A DNA stretch of 64,000 nucleotides from Rhodococcus wratislaviensis. Its GTDB lineage: Bacteria; Actinomycetota; Actinomycetes; Mycobacteriales; Mycobacteriaceae. The stretch's first letter is position 1, and each line of letters starts with the position of its first letter. Positions 55,272 to 64,000 of the stretch are shown in pieces. The notes beneath the pieces are model-generated. The model saw nothing but the letters and a program-made list of their open reading frames with translations. It was not told where the DNA came from and searched no databases. The DNA lies in NCBI RefSeq assembly GCF_900455735.1, contig NZ_UAUI01000009.1:62001-126000 (forward strand), in the 5' to 3' direction. The position numbers and the translations under genes are program-made.

Positions 55272-55872
55272 TTGAATTGTCCGGCATCACATGGGCCGCG
55301 ACTTCGTCGGAGGCGGCCGGCGACATGTCCCGGAATGAGCAGCCCTACGTCCCGCAGGGATAAGTCTTTCGGATTCCGTGCCGCTACCATGGAATGCATC
55401 ACGCCGCGGGAACTCGACGCCTACATCGGCAGAACCCGCGGCCCGCACGGGCGAGTGAAATCGTCCCGGCGTACGCGGCGGGCGACGCTGCGTACGGATC
55501 AAGGTCGAAAATAACACGAGCGCAACGACTTCGGTAATCACGTCGCTCTGGCGGCGGAAAGCGGCTCGCGCAGTTGTGGACCGAGCGCAGCGGCCGGGGG
55601 CACGGGTACCCCTCCCGGTCACCGCCAGTGTCGCCTCTCCACGTGACGGCGGGCTAGGGGACAAGGTCATCTCCCTCCGACGTACCGAGGACCAGGGCGC
55701 GCGAGGGATTCGCGGCAACCGAACAGTCTCGCCGGCTGTGTCCGGTGGCCTTCTCGACCGGAACATTTGGATTCCAGGTGGGTGGGAAACCCCGCGGTTT
55801 CGACGCGAACGCACACCGAATCGGCGGACAATGAATGCACCCGGCAGTGGGTTGCGGCGAGGAAGGGGCGTC
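55272..55872. other. 600-bp region without a convincing gene
   Basis: Between the SDR stop and the small membrane-protein gene. Short open frames occur on both strands (for example 55272-55514), but none has a family signature, a good RBS or a balanced composition. The 55590-55850 part presumably contains the promoter and leader of the membrane-protein gene. No tRNA fold or strong repeat was seen by eye. Confidence 0.5.
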
Positions 55873-56283
55873 ATGTCCGAAGGTTCGTCGGTCAAACAGG
55901 GCGTCGCGGCGGGGACCGTGATGGGTGCAGCGGTCATCATGGTCACCGTCGGACTCCTGCAGTTCTTCCAAGGGCTCGCCGCGGTCTATGAGAATGAGGA
56001 GTTCGTGGTGGGGGTGGAGTACCTCTACAAGTTCGACTTCACGGTCTGGGGCTGGATCCATCTCGTGCTGGGTGCGGTGGTCGCGGTGACCGGCCTCGCG
56101 TTGTTCACCGGCGCCGCGTGGGCCCGGGTGTCGGCGATCGTGATCGCTGCGATCTCGATCGTGGCCAATTTCCTATGGCTGCCGCACTACCCGTGGTGGT
56201 CGGTGCTCATCATCGCGCTCGACGTGGTGGTGATCTGGGCGATCTCGACGTGGCGGCCGAACCCTTCTGACGCCTGGGCCTGA
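55873..56283 (+). CDS. Small four-helix membrane protein (DUF7144-like)
   Basis: A 136-residue protein from ATG 55873, preceded by GGAAGGGG. Four hydrophobic segments at ~10-33 (AAGTVMGAAVIMVTVGLLQ), 55-80, 85-105 and 108-127, with VYENEEFVVG between the first two and WGWIHLVLG opening the second. This is the layout of the actinobacterial DUF7144 family, whose function is unknown. Monocistronic, convergent with a TetR gene. Confidence 0.8.
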   Translation: MSEGSSVKQGVAAGTVMGAAVIMVTVGLLQFFQGLAAVYENEEFVVGVEYLYKFDFTVWGWIHLVLGAVVAVTGLALFTGAAWARVSAIVIAAISIVANFLWLPHYPWWSVLIIALDVVVIWAISTWRPNPSDAWA

Positions 56284-56311
56284 GAACGGTGACAGTAGGG
56301 GTGGTGGCCTT

Positions 56312-56914
56312 TCAGGACGGGGTGTGCGTTCGCTCCGGCCACCCGACGGTGGACAGTGCTCCGCGCAGCACCGATTCGTAGATCGAGTCCAGATCCAGCT
56401 CGTCGCCGAGGAAGTCGGTGTTCACCAGCATGACGAAGCCGTGCATGGCGGCGAAGATGCTGACGGCCGCGTCGAGGGTGTCCTCGGGCGGCAGTCCGCA
56501 CGACGCGAGCATCGTGCGCAGTGCTGTGTTGGCGTCCAGTGCGGCGGAGATGAAAGCGTCCCGGTCGACGGGGCTGGTGGTCAGCGTCTGATACCGATGC
56601 GGATGCTCGGTGGCCCAGGCGCGGTGCGCGTCGACGAGTGCGCGGAGGCCGTCGGGACCGGTTCGGCCCATGGCGATCTCGCGCAGGTGTGCACCGAGTT
56701 CCGCCATGGTGCGCACCTGGACCGCGCCGCGGATGTCGTCGAGGTTGCGGACGTGGTTGTAGAGCGACGCGGTGACGACGTTCAGCCGGGCGGAGAGGCT
56801 CGTCATCGACAGCGGCTCCCAGCCGAGTTCGTCGATGATCTCGATCGCGGCATCCACGACCTTGTCCCGCGTGAGTGTGCGACGTCGGATCGGTCCGTTC
56901 TGCCCTTTCGCCAT
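56312..56914 (-). CDS. TetR-family regulator divergent from CYP125-like P450
   Basis: A 200-residue TetR protein from ATG 56914 (longer frames run through the operator). HTH LSMTSLSARLNVVTASLYNHVRN (~residues 36-58, quoted for TASLYNHVRN). The C-terminal WHG-type domain (HGFVMLVNTDF) fits regulators that bind lipophilic ligands. Divergent from the P450 at 56999 with a 7/8 inverted repeat in the 84-base gap. Confidence 0.9.
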   Translation of the reverse strand: MAKGQNGPIRRRTLTRDKVVDAAIEIIDELGWEPLSMTSLSARLNVVTASLYNHVRNLDDIRGAVQVRTMAELGAHLREIAMGRTGPDGLRALVDAHRAWATEHPHRYQTLTTSPVDRDAFISAALDANTALRTMLASCGLPPEDTLDAAVSIFAAMHGFVMLVNTDFLGDELDLDSIYESVLRGALSTVGWPERTHTPS

Positions 56915-56930
56915 GGGCCCAGCATAAGGG

Positions 56931-56949
56931 CTTCCATTACAAATGAAAG
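56931..56949. promoter_or_regulatory. Operator between TetR and CYP125-like P450
   Basis: CTTCCATT-aca-AATGAAAG, pairing at 7 of 8 positions, 16 bases from the TetR start and 49 from the P450 start. Likely binding site of the divergent TetR. Confidence 0.55.
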
Positions 56950-56998
56950 TGTGTAGTTTAAGACGCATCCCATTCGTTTATCGATCGAGGAGCAGTGT

Positions 56999-58216
56999 AT
57001 GACCGCGTCTCGGATTGATCTCAAATCCCCCGACGTCTACGCGGAAGGGGTCCCCTACGCGTTCTTCGACCATCTGCGGGCGAGCGAACCCGTCTATTGG
57101 CAGCCCGAGGAGAGCGGCACCGGGTTCTGGGCGGTGACCAAGCATGCCGACGTCGTCGCCGTCTCCCGCGACAGCGCGACGTTCTCGTCGGCGGTGGGCA
57201 CCACCCAGATCGACGATTTCGACGAGCAGACCCGAGCGAAGCAGGCCGCCATGCTCGTCAACCTCGACCCACCCGACCACACCCGGCTGCGACAGCTCGT
57301 CAGCCGCGGATTCACCCCGCGCACAGTCAAAGTGCTCGAGGGTCACATCCGCGACATCTGTGCCCGGATCGTCGATCGGCTGCTCGAGGCGCGCGACGTC
57401 GACTTCGTTCCCGAGGCGGCGGCGCCGTTGCCGCTCGAGGTCATCGCGGCGCTGCTGGGTGCGCCGGCCGGGGACGTGGACAGGCTGTACGACTGGTCCA
57501 ACCGGATGATCGGCTTCGACGACCCCGAGTACGGCACTACCCAGGCGGACGGGGAAATGGCCGCGGCCGAGATCTTCCTGTACGCCAACGAGCTTGCGGC
57601 GCAACGCCGCGTCGAGCCTCGCGACGACATCGTCACCAAGCTCGTGCAGCCGGACGAGAACGGCGACACGCTCACCGAGATGGAATTCAACATGTTCTTC
57701 GTGCTGCTCGTGGTGGCGGGGAACGAAACGACGCGCAACGCGACCGCCGGCGGGATGCAGGCCTTCATCGACCATCCCGACCAGTGGCGACGACTGCAGT
57801 CCGAGCCGGAACTGGCTGCGAGCGCGGTGGAGGAGATCCTCCGATGGGTGACCCCGGTGATGGACTTCCGGCGCACTGCCACCCGGGACGCGTACATCGG
57901 CGATCAGTTGGTCAGGGCAGGCGACAAGGTGGTGATCTACTACCCGAGCGCCAACCGGGACGAGGATGTCTTCGACGAGCCGTACCGGTTCGACATCGGC
58001 CGGAGCCCCAACCCACAGATCGCGTTCGGCGGTAGCGGGGTGCACTTCTGCCTCGGCGCCCACCTGGCGCGGCTCGAATTGAAGATCCTGTTCGAGACGC
58101 TCGCCGCGCGGATCGACCGCGTGGAACCGACCGGGCCGGTGGTCCGGCTGCGGTCGAATTTCATCAGCGGCATCAAGACGATGCCCGTGCGAATTCACCC
58201 ACGCGGTCCGGTGTGA
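56999..58216 (+). CDS. Cytochrome P450, CYP125/CYP124-like clade
   Basis: A 405-residue P450. I-helix VVAGNETTRNATAGG (~residues 239-253), ExxR in EEILRW, heme loop FGGSGVHFCLGAHLARLE (~341-358). The FGGxGxHxC spacing, one residue longer than usual, and the ending RLRSNFISGIKTMPV match what I recall for CYP125/CYP124 enzymes that oxidise cholesterol or branched lipid side chains. AGGAG precedes ATG 56999. It needs a ferredoxin; the one at 62199 is a candidate. The precise CYP family is uncertain. Confidence 0.92.
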   Translation: MTASRIDLKSPDVYAEGVPYAFFDHLRASEPVYWQPEESGTGFWAVTKHADVVAVSRDSATFSSAVGTTQIDDFDEQTRAKQAAMLVNLDPPDHTRLRQLVSRGFTPRTVKVLEGHIRDICARIVDRLLEARDVDFVPEAAAPLPLEVIAALLGAPAGDVDRLYDWSNRMIGFDDPEYGTTQADGEMAAAEIFLYANELAAQRRVEPRDDIVTKLVQPDENGDTLTEMEFNMFFVLLVVAGNETTRNATAGGMQAFIDHPDQWRRLQSEPELAASAVEEILRWVTPVMDFRRTATRDAYIGDQLVRAGDKVVIYYPSANRDEDVFDEPYRFDIGRSPNPQIAFGGSGVHFCLGAHLARLELKILFETLAARIDRVEPTGPVVRLRSNFISGIKTMPVRIHPRGPV

Positions 58217-58257
58217 GAGCCGGATTTTCGTTGCCAGCCGACGGTAACTGTAGTAGC

Positions 58258-58276
58258 GTCCAGACACGTGTCCAGT
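58258..58276. promoter_or_regulatory. Shared TetR-type operator, copy 2 (TetR-CYP123-CYP51 operon)
   Basis: GTCCAGACACGTGTCCAGT, the reverse complement of the 54308 site with one difference. The inner dyad is CAGACACGTGTCCAG. It covers the GTG start candidate of the TetR gene, so binding would block initiation of the whole rightward operon. Confidence 0.72.
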
Positions 58277-58840
58277 AGTATGAATTTCGAGTCCACCCGC
58301 CGCCGTCTGACCGAGAAGCAGGCCGACACCGTCGACCGCCTCACCAAAGCGGCAGTCGAAGTACTGCGTGAAGAGGGATTCGCCGGACTCACCGTCCGCT
58401 CGGTGGCCGGCATCGCCGGGGTCGCGCCCGCGACGGCCTACACGTACTTCTCGTCCAAGGAGCACCTCGTCGCCGAGGTCTTCTGGCGGCGCCTCGCCGC
58501 CTCACCGCAGCCGGTGGACGAGGGACTCGACCGCACCGGACGCGTGGTCGCCGTGCTCCGCCACATCGCTCTCCTGGTGGCGGACGAACCCGAACTCGCC
58601 GGGGCCGTCACCAACGCGCTCCTCGGCCGCGACCCCGACGTGGAACACCTCCGCGCCCGCATCGGGCTGGAGATCCGCGACCGCCTCGCCACCGCACTGG
58701 GCGACGGCCACGATCCCGACGTCCTCGAGGCGCTGGAGCTGCTGTACGCCGGCGGCCTGGTCCGCGCCGGAATGGGATACGGGTCCTACGCCCAATTCGC
58801 CGATCGACTCGAAACTTCCGCCAAGCTGATTCTGGAGTAG
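58268..58840 (+). CDS. TetR-family regulator of the CYP123-CYP51 operon (Rv0767c-like)
   Basis: A 190-residue TetR protein. HTH TVRSVAGIAGVAPATAYTYFSSKEHLV (quoted for PATAYTYFSSK, ~residues 48-58). Listed from GTG 58268, but ATG 58280 is equally plausible because the operator palindrome covers the GTG; no RBS is visible for either, which suggests leaderless translation. It is the first gene of the P450 operon, 5 bases before CYP123. By position it corresponds to M. tuberculosis Rv0767c. Likely autorepressor that also acts at 54308. Confidence 0.9.
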   Translation: MSSSMNFESTRRRLTEKQADTVDRLTKAAVEVLREEGFAGLTVRSVAGIAGVAPATAYTYFSSKEHLVAEVFWRRLAASPQPVDEGLDRTGRVVAVLRHIALLVADEPELAGAVTNALLGRDPDVEHLRARIGLEIRDRLATALGDGHDPDVLEALELLYAGGLVRAGMGYGSYAQFADRLETSAKLILE

Positions 58841-58845
58841 ATGCC

Positions 58846-60072
58846 ATGACCGCAGCCTCGATGCCCGGGGTGTCACACAATCCGGTGACGTTCAACCCGT
58901 ACGACTATGGCTTCCACGAAGATCCGTACGTCACGTATCGAAGACTGCGGGAAGAAGCACCCCTCTACTACAACGAGGAACTCGACTTCTGGGCGTTGTC
59001 CCGGCACGAGGACGTCGTCGCGGCGTTCCGCGACAACCAGCGCCTGTCGAGCGCGAACGGGGTGTCACTCGACCCGGCGGCCTACGGTCCGCACGCCCAC
59101 AAGACGATGTCCTTTCTCGCGCTGGACGATCCGCGGCACATGCGGATGCGGCAGCTGGTGTCCCGCGGCTTCACCCCGAGACGGGTGAACGAACTCGAGG
59201 GGCGGATCCTGGATCTGACCCGGCAATACCTCGACCCGGCGCTCGCGGCGGGCGAGTTCGACTGGATCGGCGAGTTCGCCGGCAAGCTCCCGATGGACGT
59301 GATCTCGGAACTGATGGGGGTGCCGGAGGCCGACCGCGTCGAACTCCGGCGGCTCGCCGACCTGGTGGTGCACCGCGAGGAGGGCGTCCTCGACGTGCCC
59401 CACGCCGCGATGGAGGCGTCGCTCTACCTCGTCGGCTACTACGCCGACATGCTGGCCGAGCGGCGCAGGAAGCCGACCGAGGACCTCACGTCCGCCCTGC
59501 TCGAGGCGGAGATCGACGGCGACCGGCTCACCGACGACGAGATCATCGCGTTCATGTTCCTGATGGTGGTGGCGGGCAACGAGACCACCACCAAATTGCT
59601 CGGCAACGCGCTGTACTGGGGTTTCCGCTATCCGGGCCAGGCTCGGCACGTGTTCGAGGATGCGAGTCGCGTGCCGGAGTGGGTGGAGGAGACCCTGCGT
59701 TTCGACACGTCCAGCCAGATGGTCGCGCGGACGGCGTCCGTCGACCTGGACTTCCACGACCGGACGATTCCCGCCGGCGACAAGGTGCTGATCCTCATCG
59801 GCTCCGCGAACCGCGACTCGGCGGTGTTCGAGGACGCCGACGAATACCGGATCGGCCGGGACACGTCCAACAAGCTCGCGAGCTTCGGCGGCGGCACCCA
59901 CTTCTGCCTCGGCGCCCACATGGCGCGGCTCGAAGCGCGGATCGCCCTCACCGAACTCGTCTCCCGCATCGACGACTACGACATCGACGAGGCGAACAGT
60001 GTGCGCGTCCACTCGACCAACGTGCGCGGTTTCGCCACCCTCCCCATGAAAGTGCAGGTCCGCGATGCCTAG
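58846..60072 (+). CDS. cyp123: Cytochrome P450 CYP123-like
   Basis: A 408-residue P450 closely similar, from memory, to M. tuberculosis CYP123 (Rv0766c): NPYDYGFHEDPYVTYRRLR near the start (quoted for DYGFHEDPY), VVAGNETTTKLLGNA in the I helix (~residues 239-253), ExxR in EETLRF, and heme loop FGGGTHFCLGAHMARLEA (~346, quoted for FGGGTHFCLG). It is between TetR and SDR genes; its end overlaps the SDR start by 8 bases. Natural substrate unknown; co-transcription with CYP51 suggests a sterol or related terpenoid. Confidence 0.93.
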   Translation: MTAASMPGVSHNPVTFNPYDYGFHEDPYVTYRRLREEAPLYYNEELDFWALSRHEDVVAAFRDNQRLSSANGVSLDPAAYGPHAHKTMSFLALDDPRHMRMRQLVSRGFTPRRVNELEGRILDLTRQYLDPALAAGEFDWIGEFAGKLPMDVISELMGVPEADRVELRRLADLVVHREEGVLDVPHAAMEASLYLVGYYADMLAERRRKPTEDLTSALLEAEIDGDRLTDDEIIAFMFLMVVAGNETTTKLLGNALYWGFRYPGQARHVFEDASRVPEWVEETLRFDTSSQMVARTASVDLDFHDRTIPAGDKVLILIGSANRDSAVFEDADEYRIGRDTSNKLASFGGGTHFCLGAHMARLEARIALTELVSRIDDYDIDEANSVRVHSTNVRGFATLPMKVQVRDA

Positions 60073-60846
60073 GTTCGAGCCCAACCCGCAGCGCCGCCCG
60101 TCGATCGTCGCCGGCGCCTCGTCGGGCATCGGCACGGCGACCGCCTATGCGCTGGCCGACGCCGGTCATCCCGTCGCGCTCGGGGCCCGCCGGGTGGCCG
60201 AGTGCGAGGAGATCGCGGAGAAGATCCGCAGCAACGGGGGAGAAGCGTTCGCGCACTACCTCGACGTCACCGACACCGCATCCGTCGACGAATTCGTTAC
60301 GGCGGCGGAAGACGCGCTCGGCCCGACCGAGATCGCCTTGTCGGGGGCCGGCGACCTGGAGTTCTCCGTCGCGCACGAGATGGACCCCGACCAGTTCCTG
60401 GGACAGGTCGACGTCCATCTTGTTGGTGCGCAGCGTCTCGCGCACCGCATCCTTCCCGGCATGATCGAACGCCGCCGCGGAGACTTCGTCCTGATCGGAT
60501 CCGATTGCGCCGACACTCCCCGGCCCCGGATGGGCGCCTACAACGCCGCGAAGGCCGGCGTCGAGATGATGGGCAGGCAGATGCGAATGGAACTGGAAGG
60601 CACCGGCGTCCGGGCGTCGGTCGTGCGTCCGGGCCCCACCCAGACATCCATGGGGATGAACACCACCGAGGAGGTCATCGGACCCGTCCTCGAAGACTGG
60701 GCGAAATGGGGATTCGCCCGGCACTCGTACTTCCTGCGCGCCTCCGCGATCGCCGACGCCGTCGTCGCCACCGTCAGTGCGCCCCGCGGCGCACACATGG
60801 TGCTGATCGAGGTGCAGCCCGAGGCGCCCCTGCGAAAGGATGGAGA

Positions 60847-60850
<4 letters not shown>
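60065..60850 (+). CDS. SDR family oxidoreductase (Rv0765c-like)
   Basis: A 261-residue SDR. AGASSGIGTATAYAL (~residues 17-31), catalytic YNAAKAG (~160). The usual NNAG is replaced by LSGAGDLE (~94). Between CYP123 and CYP51 with overlaps on both sides (8 and 4 bases). In M. tuberculosis the equivalent is Rv0765c. It probably interconverts an alcohol and ketone in the same pathway as the P450s. Confidence 0.92.
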
Positions 60851-62413
<1,563 letters not shown>

Positions 62414-62414
<1 letters not shown>

Positions 62415-62962
62415 TGGTGCAGTTCGATCGTGCGGAGCTCGACGAGATGGTGCAGCGCTGGGTGGACGAGAACAAGCGGTGCGAATCCCTCGGCGACTGG
62501 AAGCCGCTGGCCGAGATGTACACCGAGGACGCCACGTACGGATGGAACTACGGGCCGAAGGACGACTTCATGGCCGTCGGCCGGGACGAGATCCGCGACC
62601 TGGCGCTCGGGCAGGAAATGGACGGGCTCGAGGGCTGGGAGTATCCGTACCAGCAGTTCGTCATCGACGATCGCAGCGGCGACGTCATCGGATTCTGGAA
62701 GCAGGTGTCCGAACGCACCCGCAACGACGGCACGCACTATCAGGTCACCGGAATCGGCGGCAGCTGGTTCCGGTACGGCGGAAACTTCCAATGGTCCTGG
62801 CAGCGTGACTTCTTCGACTTCGGCAACGTCTCGAGCCTGTTCCTCGAGATGATCACGAACAACGCGATGTCCGACGGCATGAACGCGCGGATCCAGCGCG
62901 CGACGTCCGGCCGGCTGCCGGGGTGGTATCCGGTCGGCAAGGCCCCGGTCCCGCTGTGGTGA
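62414..62962 (+). CDS. SnoaL/NTF2-like protein in cyp51 operon
   Basis: A 182-residue protein with an NTF2-like cone fold: RWVDENKRCESLGDWKPLAEMYTEDATYGW (quoted for LAEMYTEDATYGW, ~residues 33-45) is the typical helix plus first strand. FVIDDRSGDVIGFWKQ and later Trp-rich strands follow (GSWFRYGGNFQWSW). Family members include isomerases and cyclases, but no catalytic Asp/His pair is certain here. Tight coupling to the ferredoxin suggests a step after P450 oxidation. Function unknown. Confidence 0.85.
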
Positions 62963-64000
62963 GTACGGTGAAGGTTCCGGTGTCATTCGCCGATCTGTCC
63001 CGCGCGGATCTCGCGATTCTCGTGCCGGAACTGCTCCTGTGCGGTCATCTCATCGATCGATCCGGTATGCCGCACCTGATCGGGGCGTTCGGTCGCGAGG
63101 GCATGACGCAGGTCGCGATCGAGGAGTGGATGGCGTCGAGCCCCCTCTACACGCGGCGGATGCAACGCGCGCTGGGATTCGAGGGCGACGGCGTCGTCAC
63201 GATCTTCAAGGGTCTGCAGCTCGACATCGGTGCGCCGCCCCAGTTCATGGACTTCCGGTACCGCGTCACCGATCACGATCACGGCGAATTCTGGCTGGAT
63301 CACTGCGGCGCATTGATGGACGTCGAACCGATGGGCGACGAGTACGTCACGGCGATGTGCCACGACATCGAGGACCCGACGTTCGACGCCACCGCCCTGG
63401 CCACCAACCCGCACGCGCAGGTGCGTCCCGTGCACCGTCCGCCCCGCAGACCTGCGGACCGGACACCGCACTGCCTCTGGACGGTCACCATCGACGACAC
63501 CAACGTGCCACCTCCGATTCCGGAAGGGCTGGTGACAGTGGGGAAGTCGCAGGCAGCGACGGTCGAGTTGTCGCCGATCGACACCGTCGGGCCGGGGCGG
63601 CACGACTACGCGGGCGCGCTCCTCGACGACCTGCGGTTCCCGGACTTCTCCCATTCGGCTCTGACTCGGATGGCGGAGGAGGTGTGCCTGCAGCAGCACC
63701 TGCTGACCCTCGGTTTTCTGCTCGCGGTGCGGGCCCGCACCGACGCGGCGGCCGCACTCGACATCGCACGCAAGCAACTCACCGGCATCGCCGGCCTCAC
63801 GTCGGAGCGGATCCGGAACGCGCTCGGGCTGCCCGCGGACCTCGAGGGTCTCGCCGTCGTCCTCGCTGTGCATCCGGCGTTCAATCCCCATCAGTACGTG
63901 GACGTCTCGATCACCCTCGGCGACCGTCTGCTGCTGACTCTCGGACGCGACTGCGGAGCCGGGGAGGACGGGGCGTGGCCGTCCATGATCGACGGCGAGC
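62959..64000 (+). CDS. Uncharacterised protein, last visible gene of cyp51 operon; 3' partial
   Basis: Open from GTG 62959 (GTGA overlap with the SnoaL stop; GTG 62968 is an alternative) to the window edge, at least 347 codons without a stop. Begins VKVPVSFADLSRADLA after the second GTG. A cysteine/histidine/aspartate segment AMCHDIEDPTFDAT lies near residue 133 and WLDHCGALMD ~20 residues before it. LHS-like hydrophobic patches are absent and no signal peptide is seen. I do not recognise the family. Its place directly after CYP51, ferredoxin and SnoaL makes it a candidate enzyme of the same unknown pathway. Confidence 0.75.
   Translation, partial: MSTVKVPVSFADLSRADLAILVPELLLCGHLIDRSGMPHLIGAFGREGMTQVAIEEWMASSPLYTRRMQRALGFEGDGVVTIFKGLQLDIGAPPQFMDFRYRVTDHDHGEFWLDHCGALMDVEPMGDEYVTAMCHDIEDPTFDATALATNPHAQVRPVHRPPRRPADRTPHCLWTVTIDDTNVPPPIPEGLVTVGKSQAATVELSPIDTVGPGRHDYAGALLDDLRFPDFSHSALTRMAEEVCLQQHLLTLGFLLAVRARTDAAAALDIARKQLTGIAGLTSERIRNALGLPADLEGLAVVLAVHPAFNPHQYVDVSITLGDRLLLTLGRDCGAGEDGAWPSMIDGE

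Noticed and set aside
55272..55514. Small 80-codon frame after the SDR
   Set aside because: Arg-rich, no RBS, no recognisable feature; overlaps a longer antisense open frame of equal poverty.

Overview
The window looks like chromosome of a mycolic-acid actinobacterium, most likely Rhodococcus (jostii/opacus type). The reasons are the high GC content, GTG/TTG starts, tight ATGA gene overlaps, and blocks that match Mycobacterium tuberculosis gene order from memory: the KstR2-controlled echA20-ipdA-ipdB-ipdC set with its divergent SDR pair, and the cyp51-ferredoxin-cyp123 neighbourhood (Rv0763c-Rv0771). No rRNA, tRNA, CRISPR, phage or insertion sequence was seen. Assignments rest on reading motifs and recalling families; no database search was run.

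Layout. 1-2.6 kb: the end of an acid-sugar kinase (DUF1537) continuous in frame with a PdxA2-type dehydrogenase, then a DeoR regulator. 2.6-10.3 kb (leftward): a [NiFe]-hydrogenase maturation operon hypF, SIS-HypC fusion, SIS protein, hypE, hypC, hypD, DUF6390; no hydrogenase subunits, hypA or hypB are present. 10.5-11.4 kb: an XRE regulator coupled to a ClpP-like protein that has lost its catalytic serine. 11.4-17 kb: L-2-hydroxyglutarate oxidase, a TetR/MFS exporter pair, and a stand-alone CYP102-like P450 with a divergent TetR. 17-25 kb: class II aldolase, 2-hydroxyacid dehydrogenase, TetR, SSS symporter and LysR, then acyl-CoA dehydrogenase, CoA-transferase and IclR. 25-27 kb: a small secreted protein, a cold-shock protein and an alpha/beta hydrolase.

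27-38 kb is a histidine/glutamate block: hutG, hutI, hutU and an NCS1 permease run leftward, with the 180-kDa-type NAD-glutamate dehydrogenase divergent from them and a HutC-type GntR regulator behind it. hutH is absent. Histidine carbon would enter as urocanate, leave HutG as glutamate, and be deaminated to 2-oxoglutarate. 38-40.6 kb holds PadR, a GT87 membrane glycosyltransferase and DUF2277.

40.6-46 kb is the steroid C/D-ring block (ipdC, ipdB, ipdA, echA20 leftward; two SDRs rightward) around a KstR2-like box. 46-50 kb: an LLM flavoprotein, then an uncharacterised GT4 / methyltransferase / alpha-helical-barrel trio with a convergent methyltransferase. 50-64 kb: a leftward dehydrogenase operon (ALDH, SDR, HIBADH-like, CMD-like) and a rightward TetR-CYP123-SDR-CYP51-ferredoxin-SnoaL-unknown operon. 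Both carry a near-identical 19-bp palindrome, which suggests one TetR controls them together. Between them lie an SDR, a small membrane protein and a TetR/CYP125-like P450 pair.

The least explained parts are the XRE/pseudo-ClpP pair, the GT4-methyltransferase-barrel trio, the two unnamed proteins at the end of the cyp51 operon, and a repeated intergenic palindrome (two copies 5.4 kb apart).
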